The notes beneath the pieces were generated by a model that made no database searches, had not been told where the DNA came from, and saw only the letters and a list, made by a program, of their open reading frames with translations. A DNA stretch of 8,298 bases from DATKKX01 sp035542775. GTDB taxonomy: Bacteria > Planctomycetota > Phycisphaerae > UBA1845 > UTPLA1. A program made the translations under genes and the position numbers. This document shows, one piece after another, positions 1 to 6,932 of the stretch. Each line of letters starts with the position of its first letter. Positions within the stretch are counted from its first letter, which is position 1. The stretch spans positions 1 through 8,298 of the forward strand of contig DATKKX010000001.1 in the NCBI GenBank assembly GCA_035542775.1, read 5' to 3'.

Positions 1-777
1 ACAGTCCTGATCACCGGTGCCTCCAGCGGCATCGGCGCCTCGCTCGCCCGACGCTTCGCCAGGGCTGAGGCCAAGGTCATCCTCGTGGCCCGCCGCGCCG
101 ACCGCCTCGCCGAGCTGGCCGACGATCTGCGCGTCGGCGGCTTCGCCGGCCAGAGCGCCGTCATCGTCGCCGACCTGACCGAGCCCAAGGCCTGCGAACG
201 CATCTACGCCGACACCCTCCTCGCCGCCGGGCGCGTGGACGTCCTGGTGAACAACGCCGGCATCGGCGAGTACGGCGACCTCGCCCACAAGGACCTCGCC
301 GCCCTCGAGCACATGATGCAGCTCAACATGAACTCGCTGCTCCGCCTGACGCATTTGATCCTGCCGGAGATGATCTCGCGCCGCTCCGGCTGGATCCTGA
401 ACGTCGCCAGCACCGCCGCCTTCCAGCCCACGCCCCACATGGCCGTCTACGGCGCCACCAAATCCTTCGTCTTCAGCCTCTCTCTGGCTCTTCGCGAAGA
501 ACTGCGGAACAAGGGCATCGTCGTGACCTGCCTCTGTCCCGGCTCGACCCGAACCGGCTTCTTCGACCGCGGCGGCTACGAAACGCGCCGGAGAGAATTC
601 ACTCGACTGTCCGCCGACCCCGAGGATGTCGCCGACAAGGCCTACCGAGCCCTCGCCCGCGGCAGAGCCTTCTGCGTCCCCGGCGTCTTCAACAAAGTGA
701 CCACCTTCCTCCAGCGCCTCGTGCCCCGAACGACCACAACCAGGCTGGTCGGCAAAATCCTCGGGTCGGGTTCTTGA
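1..777 (+). CDS. SDR-family NAD(P)-dependent oxidoreductase, 5'-truncated by window edge
   Basis: A classical short-chain dehydrogenase/reductase, probably a cytosolic NAD(P)H-dependent oxidoreductase; its substrate cannot be read from sequence. The frame is open from base 1 and shows 258 residues, so only the start codon and a few residues are missing. Visible family marks (window residue numbers): the TGASSGIG dinucleotide-binding loop at 5-12, NNAG at 84-87, Asn 109 in the LNMNS helix, catalytic Ser 137, Tyr 150 and Lys 154 (YGATK; Ser-Tyr spacing of 13), and the CPG turn at about 179-181. Length and motif order fit the DltE/YqjQ-like group (COG0300) of classical SDRs. The stop is TGA at 775-777. 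An internal GTG at 85 is not the start because it would delete the cofactor loop. It converges with the beta-helix gene across a 155-base gap. The family is certain; the reaction is unknown. Confidence 0.95.
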   Translation, partial: TVLITGASSGIGASLARRFARAEAKVILVARRADRLAELADDLRVGGFAGQSAVIVADLTEPKACERIYADTLLAAGRVDVLVNNAGIGEYGDLAHKDLAALEHMMQLNMNSLLRLTHLILPEMISRRSGWILNVASTAAFQPTPHMAVYGATKSFVFSLSLALREELRNKGIVVTCLCPGSTRTGFFDRGGYETRRREFTRLSADPEDVADKAYRALARGRAFCVPGVFNKVTTFLQRLVPRTTTTRLVGKILGSGS

Positions 778-849
778 CTCGAACTGCCGTCTCGTTGACC
801 AGGCCGTCCACCTACACGGCTTTCTCGGTCCGGGGGTCCGCTACGCAAA

Positions 850-879
850 CGATCATCCCCCGTGATCGCCGCGATCGCG
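850..879. other. Small inverted repeats in the convergent gap
   Basis: The 155-base gap 778-932 between the two convergent genes holds no gene I can support. It contains a 6-bp inverted repeat, CGATCA (850-855) and TGATCG (863-868) around a 7-base loop, followed at once by the perfect 10-base palindrome CGCGATCGCG (870-879). Neither is followed by a T-run on the plus strand. On the minus strand there is only a short T-run, the complement of aaaaa near 906-910, and it lies before the hairpin, not after it. They could be weak bidirectional termination structures, but in GC-rich DNA such palindromes also arise by chance. Confidence 0.3.
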
Positions 880-932
880 AGTCTCTAAACAATCGACGGA
901 ATTGCGAAAAACAGGTCCGCCGTGGCGCCGCG

Positions 933-3773
933 CTACCATGCGAGAAAGGCATCAATGAACCACTGAATGTCCGCCCCGTCGACCGTGCCGGAATTATCCA
1001 TATCCCCTCGCGTGGCCGGGCAGCCGGCGTACTGGCTTGCGTAGCCGGCAGGATCCGTCAGGACCAGGACGAACGGCGCAATGTCAGCCACATCGACAAA
1101 CCCGTCGCAGTTCAGGTCGCCTCGAGGTATCGCGCCCTGATATTCGTACGCCCCCATGTCCACGATCGGCGCCGTCCCGCAAGTGGTCGGAGCGTACGGG
1201 CAGTCCGCCGTGTCCGGGTCGTCGACGAACCGCGGATGGTCGTCCAGATCCTTCACGATGCCGCTGGGCACCGCCGAGTTCTTGCCCGCGTCGATGCACG
1301 GCGATCCGCCGGCCAATCGGTAATCATTGTCCTGCCAGGTATTCGGATCGTTGTCCGGCCCGTCAGGATCGACGAAGAGCGGGTCAAGGTCGATGTTGCC
1401 GATGCCACCGAACCCGCCCTGCACGTTGCAGTGGTTTGCCATCGGTAAGCTGCCGGAATAGGCGTAGAACTCGTGCGGCGTTTCGTTGCCCCAGAGGATG
1501 CAATTGGTCAGCGCCGGGATGGAAGAACCGCCGCTCCATACGCTGCTGCCCTCGGCGCCGAAGGCCTTGTTTCCGCTGAGCGTGCAATTGATCAGCGTGG
1601 GGTTCGACCCCCAGATGGCGAACACGCCTCCACCGCCTCCGGTGGAGCCGGAGGCCGTGTTCCCACTGATCTCGCAATTGACCAGCGTCGGACTGGACTC
1701 GTAGCAGGCCACACCGCCGCCGTTCACGCCGGTGTTCCCGCGGATCGTGCAGTTGGTCAGCGTCATGCTGCAGAAGCCGTTGCAGTATATGCCGGCCTGC
1801 CCGCCGGTGTTCCCGCTGATCGCGCAGTTGATCAGCGTCGGGTTGGACTGAGAGGCGGCCTGCACCCCGCCGCAACTGGAACTGCTGGGGGTCGTGTTTC
1901 CGCTGATCGTGCAATTCATCAGCGTCGGGCTGGCGTGTGATGTGCAGAATACGCCGCCTCCGCCGGTCGTGGAAGTGTTTCCGCTGATCACACAATTGGT
2001 CACCGTCGGGCTGGAACCGTTGCAGTACACGCCGCCGCTGCTGCCGGCATACCCGTTCCGGATGGTAAAGCCGTCGACGACCGAGGCGGCCGTTTCGCCA
2101 TTCCAAAAGTAAAAGCCTCGCCCGCCGCCCTGGCAGTCGATGATGCAGGCCGCCGGGTCGCCGCTGGCGCTTCGCACGGCGATCGCCTTGCCCGCGAAGT
2201 TCAGGTCCTTGTTGCCGGCGCCGGTGTACACGCCGTCCGCCACGACCACCTGCTCGCCGGGCTGCGCGGCGTTAATCGCCGCCTGGATCGTCGCATACTC
2301 GCTGGGTACTTGGAGTATGACCACCTGATGTTCGTATGCCCCCATGTCGACGATCGGCGCCGTGCCGCAAGTGCCGGGAACGTACCGGCAGTCCGCCGTT
2401 GCCGGATCATCGACGAACCGCGGAAGGCCATTGAAATCCGTCACAATGCCGCTCGGCACCGCGGAGTTCTTGCCCGCGTCGATGCATGGTGAGCCGGCTA
2501 CCAATCGGTAATCATTGTCCTGCCAGGTATTCGGATCGTTGTCCGGCCCGTCAGGATCAATGAACAGCGGATTGAGGTTGATATTGCCCGTGCCGCTGTG
2601 GCCGCCCTGTATGTCGCAGTAGCTGACCGTCGTCACGCCGCCCCCGACGGTGACCATCTCACACGGTGTGTCGCCCCAGAGCACGCAGTTGGTCAACGTC
2701 GAGTGGGATCCACCCCCGGCGTACACGCAGCCGCTGTACGCTGAGCCGGACGCTGTGTTCCCGCTGAACGTGCAATTGATCAGCATCGGGCTGGACTCGG
2801 TGCTGTACACGCAGCCGCTGTATTGCGAGCCGGTGGCCCTGTTCCCGCTCAACGTGCAATTGACTAGCAGCGGGGAGCCACCACACATGAAGAATATGCC
2901 GCTCCCGCCGTAAGAGCCGGAGGTCGTGTTCCCGGCGAGCCTGCAACTGATCAGCGTCGGGCTGGCCTCGCAGCCGGATAAGCCGCCGCCGCCGTTCGCG
3001 CCGGTGTTCCCGCAGATCGTGCAATTGATGAAGGTCGCTTCGGAGTAACTGCACCACACGCCCCCACCGGAGTACGTCCCGGTGTCCGTGTTCCAGCCGA
3101 TCGTACAGTTGGTAAACGTCGGAACCGCATAGCTGACGCTGACCACGCCGCCGCCGCTGTAGGAACCGGAGCCCGTGTTCCCGCTGATCGTGCAGTTGGT
3201 GAACGTCGGGCTGCATTGGCTGCCCATGCAGTACACGCCGGCACCGCAGTTCTGGCCTGAGGCCGTGTTCCCGCTGATCGTGCAGTTGGTCAGCGTCGGG
3301 CTGCCGGTGCCGCAGTACACGGCGCCCTCGAAACCGGTATTCCCGCTGATCGTGCAATTGGACAGGGTCAGCCCGGAACCGGAGCAGTTCACGCCGGCGC
3401 CGGCAGGGTTATTCCCGTTGCGGATGGTGAAGCCGTCAACGACCGAGGCGGCCGTTTCGCCATTGTGAAAGTAAAATCCCCGCCCGCTGCCCTGGCAGTC
3501 GATGATGCAGGTCGCCGGGTCGCCGCTGACGCTTCGCACGGTGATGGCCTTGCCGCCGAGGCTCAGGTTCTTGTTGCCGGCGCCGGTGTACACGCCATTC
3601 ATCACGACCACCTCGTCGCCGTCCTGGGCCGCATCAATCGCCGCCTGGATCGTCGCGTACTGGCTTGGCACGTACAACGTCGCGGCGTCGGCCGCTCCGC
3701 TTGGCACGAACGCCGGCACGATCAGCGCTGATCCAAAAACCGTCCACCAACTCCGTAAAATCTCGCTGGACAT
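933..3773 (-). CDS. Secreted right-handed beta-helix protein, duplicated module, C-terminal dockerin-like domain
   Basis: A 946-residue exported protein, probably a cell-surface or extracellular beta-solenoid; no enzymatic residues can be assigned. Residues 1-30 form a signal peptide (Arg 7, hydrophobic stretch, ADA-A cleavage site at 30/31). Two homologous modules follow (34-483 and 488-879). Each has a head with the TIQAAI motif and GVYTGAGNK, a stack of NCTISGN-type rungs (about 9, then 7), and a tail with SPCIDAG and DMGAYE resembling the choice-of-anchor Q domain. Residues 885-946 hold two EF-hand-like dockerin loops (Asp 886/Asn 888/Asp 890/Asp 894/Asp 897 and Asp 924/Asp 926/Ser 928/Asp 932/Asp 935). 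I count about 48 cysteines, many in the NC position of the rungs. The start is backed by GGAGG nine bases upstream and by a good promoter. Dockerin-ended solenoids of this kind are common in Planctomycetota. The architecture is firm; a role in adhesion or glycan binding is a guess. Confidence 0.93.
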   Translation of the reverse strand: MSSEILRSWWTVFGSALIVPAFVPSGAADAATLYVPSQYATIQAAIDAAQDGDEVVVMNGVYTGAGNKNLSLGGKAITVRSVSGDPATCIIDCQGSGRGFYFHNGETAASVVDGFTIRNGNNPAGAGVNCSGSGLTLSNCTISGNTGFEGAVYCGTGSPTLTNCTISGNTASGQNCGAGVYCMGSQCSPTFTNCTISGNTGSGSYSGGGVVSVSYAVPTFTNCTIGWNTDTGTYSGGGVWCSYSEATFINCTICGNTGANGGGGLSGCEASPTLISCRLAGNTTSGSYGGSGIFFMCGGSPLLVNCTLSGNRATGSQYSGCVYSTESSPMLINCTFSGNTASGSAYSGCVYAGGGSHSTLTNCVLWGDTPCEMVTVGGGVTTVSYCDIQGGHSGTGNINLNPLFIDPDGPDNDPNTWQDNDYRLVAGSPCIDAGKNSAVPSGIVTDFNGLPRFVDDPATADCRYVPGTCGTAPIVDMGAYEHQVVILQVPSEYATIQAAINAAQPGEQVVVADGVYTGAGNKDLNFAGKAIAVRSASGDPAACIIDCQGGGRGFYFWNGETAASVVDGFTIRNGYAGSSGGVYCNGSSPTVTNCVISGNTSTTGGGGVFCTSHASPTLMNCTISGNTTPSSSSCGGVQAASQSNPTLINCAISGNTGGQAGIYCNGFCSMTLTNCTIRGNTGVNGGGVACYESSPTLVNCEISGNTASGSTGGGGGVFAIWGSNPTLINCTLSGNKAFGAEGSSVWSGGSSIPALTNCILWGNETPHEFYAYSGSLPMANHCNVQGGFGGIGNIDLDPLFVDPDGPDNDPNTWQDNDYRLAGGSPCIDAGKNSAVPSGIVKDLDDHPRFVDDPDTADCPYAPTTCGTAPIVDMGAYEYQGAIPRGDLNCDGFVDVADIAPFVLVLTDPAGYASQYAGCPATRGDMDNSGTVDGADIQWFIDAFLAW
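1137..2312 (-). repeat. Beta-helix module B (C-terminal copy, about 7 rungs)
   Basis: This codes for residues 488-879 and is a second copy of the head, rung and tail module. It includes a 58-base stretch (1313-1370) identical to module A DNA at 2501-2558. The rung blocks lie near 1570, 1660, 1735, 1810, 1893 and 1976 on the plus strand. A short linker of about four residues joins the two modules, and the dockerin loops follow directly after module B. Confidence 0.9.
2325..3674 (-). repeat. Beta-helix module A (N-terminal copy, about 9 rungs)
   Basis: This codes for residues 34-483 of the beta-helix protein. Its first 87 residues match those of module B at 70 of 87 positions, and its last 83 match at 69 of 83 (counted by eye). 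Between them lie about nine imperfect tandem units of roughly 72-90 bases. On the plus strand these show as repeated blocks around gttcccgctgatcgtgca, for example near 3175, 3265 and 3338. The copy is 58 residues longer than module B, which corresponds to two rungs. Confidence 0.9.
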
Positions 3774-3782
3774 GGTTGCTCG

Positions 3783-3787
3783 CCTCC
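3783..3787 (-). promoter_or_regulatory. Ribosome binding site of the beta-helix gene
   Basis: The minus strand reads GGAGG, nine bases before the ATG whose first base is 3773. This supports the chosen start, which also places a complete signal peptide at the N-terminus. Confidence 0.8.
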
Positions 3788-3821
3788 AACGGACCGGATC
3801 GGTTCTGCAATCGAGGACAGC

Positions 3822-3850
3822 ATTATACCATAACGCAAGCCCAGCACCAA
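3822..3850 (-). promoter_or_regulatory. Sigma-70-type promoter with extended -10 for the beta-helix gene
   Basis: On the minus strand, a perfect TATAAT (plus 3822-3827) is preceded by TGG, giving the extended -10 form TGnTATAAT. A TTGGTG -35 (plus 3845-3850; three of six consensus bases) lies 17 bases upstream. Transcription would start near 3815, leaving a leader of about 40 bases before the ATG at 3773. Position, spacing and orientation all suit the beta-helix gene. The prediction rests on consensus alone. Confidence 0.7.
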
Positions 3851-3987
3851 GACTTTAGCACCGCAATTCGCGGCCTCTCTCCCTCGCTCCGATGGCTCCG
3901 TAGGCAGTTGCGGGGTTTCGCTCGGCGGACTACACCCCTTGTCTTATTGACGGCTTCCCGGCCACAATGTCTCCGCCCGTGTCACCT

Positions 3988-3991
3988 GGAG
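3988..3991 (+). promoter_or_regulatory. Ribosome binding site fixing the Lon-like gene start at 4000
   Basis: GGAG at 3988-3991 lies eight bases before the ATG at 4000. The in-frame ATG at 3967 has no purine-rich site in front of it, so 4000 is the better start. I could not assign a convincing promoter for this gene in 3851-3987; a TTGCGG at 3908 has only a poor -10 (TACACC) at 17 bases. Confidence 0.7.
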
Positions 3992-3999
3992 ACCGCCAC

Positions 4000-6507
4000 A
4001 TGTCCGATCACCCCGCAACCGAACAAGAGGGACTCGCCAAAGCTCAGCACTACCACTCCCTGTCGCCCGAAGCCTTGCGCTGGCGATGCGATCCGGCGAC
4101 CTTGCCGTTCAAATCCACCAAGGACGTGCGCCCCATCGACGGCGTCATCGGTCAGGACACCGCCGTCGAGGCCCTCCGCTTCGGCCTGGAGATCTACGCC
4201 CCAGGGCAGAATGTCTTCGTCCGCGGCCTGACCGGCACCGGCCGAATGACCCTCGTCCGCCGCCTCCTCGAGGAGATGCAGCCCGCCTGCCCGCGAGCCA
4301 AGGACTGCTGCTACGTCCACAACTTCGCCCAGCCCGATCGGCCGCGCCTCATCGCATTGCCGCGCGGTCGGGCACCGACCTTCCGCCGTCGCGTTGATGA
4401 GCTGGCCGACTTCATCCGCGACGAGCTCGAAACCGCCCTGAGTTCCGAGGGCCTTGAGGCCCGCCGCGCCGCCCTCGAACAGGAGGCCCAGACGCAGATC
4501 GAGACCATCACCACTCCCTTCGAAAAGGCCCTCCGCGAAGCCGGCCTGGCACTCGTCAGTCTTCAGGTCGGCCCTGTCGCTCAGGCGGCTCTCTTCCCTC
4601 TCTTTGAGGACAAGCCCGTTCCGCCGGAAGAATGGGAGCAGCTCCGCTCCGCCGGCAAGGTCAGCGAGGAGCTCGACGCCCAGATCCGCGAAAAGCACGA
4701 CGCCTTCGAGCAGCAGCTCCAGGTCGTCATGCAGAAGGTCTCCGAGATCCGCCGCCGCCTTGCCGATTCGGTGAAATCACTCCGCAGCCGCGCCGCCCGA
4801 TCCGTCCTGACGGCCTTCGCCCAGAAGCTCCGGACCGAGTTCCCCGACCCCGCCGTGCAGGTCTTTCTCGACGAAGTCATCAACGATGTCGCCTCCGAGC
4901 ATGCCCGAGCGCCGCGGGAAGACGAAGACATCACCCGCCAATATCGCGTCAACCTCATTCTCGCCCACCCGGGCGACAAGCCCTGCCCCATCATCATGGA
5001 AAACTCGCCCACCATGAGCAACCTGCTCGGCACCATCGACACCCGGTTCGACCGCGACGATCCCGGCCGCTCCGACCACCTCATGATCCGGGCCGGCTCG
5101 CTGCTCCGGGCTGACGGCGGCTACCTCATCATCGAAGCCCGCGACATCCTCCGTGAACCCGGCGCCTGGAAAGTCCTGGTCCGCACCCTCCGTGCCGGGC
5201 GGCTGGAGATCACCCCGCCGGAGCTCGAGTTCCCCTGGCGATTCCCGTCGCTCAAGCCCGAGCCCATCGATGTCAACGTCAAAGTCATCCTGCTCGGCGA
5301 CTCCGAAACCTTTTACCTGCTCGATGAGTACGACCCGGACTTCCCTCACCTTTTCAAGGTCCTCGCCGACTTCGACAGCGAAATCGAGCGGAATGACGAA
5401 ACCATCGCCCAATACGGCGGCGTCATCGCCCGGATCGTCACCGATGAGAACCTGCCCCACTTCGCCAACACCGGCGTGGCCGAGCTGGTCGAGCACGGCG
5501 CTCGTATCGCCAGCCGCAGCGACCGCCTCACCACCCGGTTCGGCCGCCTCGCCGACATCGCCCGCGAAGCCGCCTTTCTTGCCCGGAAAAGCGCCCACAA
5601 GCTGGTCACCGGCGAGGACGTCCGCCGTGCCATCCGCCGCTCCAAGCAGCGCGCCAACCTGCCCTCCAAGCGGTTCCTCGAGTTGCTCGCCGACGGCACC
5701 ATCCGCGTCGCCACCACCGGCTCCGCCGTCGGCCAGGTCAACGGCCTCGCCGTCATCCACGCCGGCCCCCTTACCTACGGCTTCCCCTCGCGCATCACCG
5801 CCACCATCGGCCCCGGCTCCGCGGGCGTCATCAACATCGAGCGCGAAGCCGATCTCAGCGGCGCCATCCACACCAAGGGCTTCTACATCCTCGGCGGCCT
5901 GCTGCGATATCTGCTCCGCACCGAGCACCCCCTGGCTTTCCACGCCTCCGTGGCCTTCGAGCAGAGCTACGGCGGAATCGACGGCGACTCCGCCTCCACC
6001 GCCGAGATCTGCTGCCTCATCTCCGCCCTCACGGACATCCCCTTGCGGCAGGGCCTGGCCATCACCGGCGCCATCGATCAGGTCGGCAACGTCCTCGCCG
6101 TCGGAGCTGTCAACGAGAAGACCGAAGGCTTCTTCGATACCTGCCGGGCCATCGGTCTGACCGGCCGCCAGGGCGTCATCATCCCCAAGGCCAATGCCCG
6201 CGACCTGATGCTCCGCGACGACGTAGTCGACGCCTGCCGCGCCCACCAGTTCCACGTCTACGCCGTGGACCGCGTGCACGAAGCCCTGGAGCTGCTCACC
6301 GGCGTGCAGGCCGGCGAGCATGACGCCGACGGCAGCTACCCCATGAACAGCATCCTCGGCGTCGCCGTCACCCGGGCCTTCGAATACTGGATGAAGGCCA
6401 TCCCCAACGTCGAGCCCGTCGAAGCCCCCTCGCCTCCCGCCGAAGGCCCATCCCAAGCCGACGGAGAATACCCCCCGTCCGACGAAGCCCCCCCGCCCGC
6501 CGAGTAA
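4000..6507 (+). CDS. LonB/LonC-like S16 protease with AAA-type domain (AAA_32 / Lon_C)
   Basis: An 835-residue Lon-related serine protease of the COG1067 type, with no Lon_N substrate domain and no membrane segment, so probably cytosolic. Domains in order: an N-terminal lead ending in VIGQDTAVEAL; a P-loop GLTGTGRMT (76-84) with Arg 82 where Lys is canonical; a long helical, charged insertion (about 130-320, coiled-coil-like); the Walker B region GGYLIIEA (373-380); an Arg-finger-like RSDRLTTRFG (506-515); and the protease domain with catalytic Ser 664 in GDSAS and Lys 707 in VNEKTEG. The 43-residue Ser-Lys spacing equals that of E. coli Lon (S679/K722). The last ~30 residues are a Pro/Glu-rich acidic tail. 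Substrates are unknown; quality control is the usual role of relatives. Walker B reads Glu-Ala where Asp-Glu is canonical, so ATPase strength is open. The gene is divergent from the beta-helix gene. An alternative start is 3967. Confidence 0.93.
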   Translation: MSDHPATEQEGLAKAQHYHSLSPEALRWRCDPATLPFKSTKDVRPIDGVIGQDTAVEALRFGLEIYAPGQNVFVRGLTGTGRMTLVRRLLEEMQPACPRAKDCCYVHNFAQPDRPRLIALPRGRAPTFRRRVDELADFIRDELETALSSEGLEARRAALEQEAQTQIETITTPFEKALREAGLALVSLQVGPVAQAALFPLFEDKPVPPEEWEQLRSAGKVSEELDAQIREKHDAFEQQLQVVMQKVSEIRRRLADSVKSLRSRAARSVLTAFAQKLRTEFPDPAVQVFLDEVINDVASEHARAPREDEDITRQYRVNLILAHPGDKPCPIIMENSPTMSNLLGTIDTRFDRDDPGRSDHLMIRAGSLLRADGGYLIIEARDILREPGAWKVLVRTLRAGRLEITPPELEFPWRFPSLKPEPIDVNVKVILLGDSETFYLLDEYDPDFPHLFKVLADFDSEIERNDETIAQYGGVIARIVTDENLPHFANTGVAELVEHGARIASRSDRLTTRFGRLADIAREAAFLARKSAHKLVTGEDVRRAIRRSKQRANLPSKRFLELLADGTIRVATTGSAVGQVNGLAVIHAGPLTYGFPSRITATIGPGSAGVINIEREADLSGAIHTKGFYILGGLLRYLLRTEHPLAFHASVAFEQSYGGIDGDSASTAEICCLISALTDIPLRQGLAITGAIDQVGNVLAVGAVNEKTEGFFDTCRAIGLTGRQGVIIPKANARDLMLRDDVVDACRAHQFHVYAVDRVHEALELLTGVQAGEHDADGSYPMNSILGVAVTRAFEYWMKAIPNVEPVEAPSPPAEGPSQADGEYPPSDEAPPPAE

Positions 6508-6565
6508 AGCCCACCCCCAACAGGCGTCTCGCCTTGTGGCCATCCTGGCTTTTCGTCGTTTCTGC

Positions 6566-6594
6566 TTGACACACATATTATATTAGGGTATAGT
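6566..6594 (+). promoter_or_regulatory. Near-consensus sigma-70 promoter
   Basis: TTGACA (6566-6571, perfect -35) is separated by exactly 17 bases from TATAGT (6589-6594, five of six -10 bases). The spacer is AT-rich in otherwise very GC-rich DNA. Predicted transcription starts near 6601, about 60 bases before the ribosome site and ATG of the small ORF at 6661. The transcript could also continue into the GNAT gene. This is the best-matching promoter in the window. Confidence 0.8.
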
Positions 6595-6647
6595 TAGGAA
6601 TAGACAACAACGGTGCGCCCACGCCGGTCCGCACTCAATTGGTCGGA

Positions 6648-6654
6648 AAGGAGG
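6648..6654 (+). promoter_or_regulatory. Strong ribosome binding site before small ORF
   Basis: AAGGAGG at 6648-6654, six bases before the ATG at 6661, is a full anti-Shine-Dalgarno match and the strongest in the window. It decides the start of the small ORF over a longer in-frame start at 6613, which has no such site. Confidence 0.7.
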
Positions 6655-6660
6655 ATCCGA

Positions 6661-6873
6661 ATGAGCACGACCGTCTGCCGGAGCAACCGCCTGAACGCCC
6701 GCATAACGATTCTCCCCGCGGCCCATCACCATAAGAAGTTGCGCCTGGTTGCGGCTGGTTGCACTTTTTTCGAGCCCCCGCAGTTGCGCCACTCGCCCGG
6801 AATTGCCCCTGCGTGCGCCGCTGGCAGCGGCATGGAATCGCGTTTTTGGGCTTCTTCACGGACTTGCGTGTAA
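6661..6873 (+). CDS. Unrecognised small ORF, 70 codons, behind strong promoter and ribosome site
   Basis: I do not recognise this product. The 70-residue frame starts MSTTVCRSN, has a basic stretch AAHHHKKLR at about 20-28, five cysteines overall and no clear signal peptide or membrane segment. Its composition (Pro, Arg, Ser, Cys) is not typical of a folded conserved protein, and the codons after about residue 30 look less like the neighbouring genes. The reason to list it is context: TTGACA-N17-TATAGT upstream and AAGGAGG six bases before its ATG. It might be a genuine small protein, a leader peptide for the downstream GNAT gene (105 bases further on), or the stub of a decayed gene. The translation signals are clear; the coding status is uncertain. 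Confidence 0.4.
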   Translation: MSTTVCRSNRLNARITILPAAHHHKKLRLVAAGCTFFEPPQLRHSPGIAPACAAGSGMESRFWASSRTCV

Positions 6874-6904
6874 GCAAGAACCGCAGCCCGGCGCGGCGAA
6901 AACC

Positions 6905-6932
6905 GGTAGCCACGGCGCGAGCCGTGGGTACC
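6905..6932 (+). other. GNRA-capped inverted repeat upstream of GNAT gene
   Basis: GGTA (6905-6908) and CCACGGC (6910-6916) pair with GCCGTGG (6921-6927) and TACC (6929-6932) across a single G-G mismatch, capped by the tetraloop GCGA. That is 11 base pairs in a 28-base symmetrical element. There is no T-run after it, so it is not a standard terminator. It ends 46 bases before the GNAT start codon. The GTGGG at 6924-6928 could instead pair with CCCAC at 6936-6940, an alternative fold. It may be an RNA structure in the GNAT leader or a copy of a dispersed palindromic repeat. Confidence 0.6.

Noticed and set aside
1384..3357. Repetitive Arg/His/Gln-rich frames inside the beta-helix gene on both strands
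   Set aside because: The repeat unit is a multiple of three bases, so every frame stays open and looks repetitive. Only the frame with signal peptide, rungs and dockerin loops makes protein sense.
1490..3370. Possible CRISPR array or non-coding tandem repeat
   Set aside because: The repeats are imperfect, of variable spacing in whole codons, and encode solenoid rungs in one continuous gene.
3967..3999. Upstream ATG at 3967 as the Lon-like start
   Set aside because: It has no ribosome site, while the ATG at 4000 has GGAG at ideal spacing. The 11 extra residues show no family feature.
6522..6534. AGGCG-TCT-CGCCT stem after the Lon-like stop as a terminator
   Set aside because: It has only five base pairs and no T-run.
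4777..6576. 599-codon open frame on the minus strand opposite the Lon-like gene
   Set aside because: It is Gly/Asp/Val-rich antisense of the Lon coding sequence with no domain, explained by G+C-rich codon positions.
6739..6770. Six-T run after GTTGC repeats as an attenuator, with HHHKK as a histidine leader
   Set aside because: The GTTGC copies are direct repeats, so no stem can form before the T-run, and no histidine gene follows.
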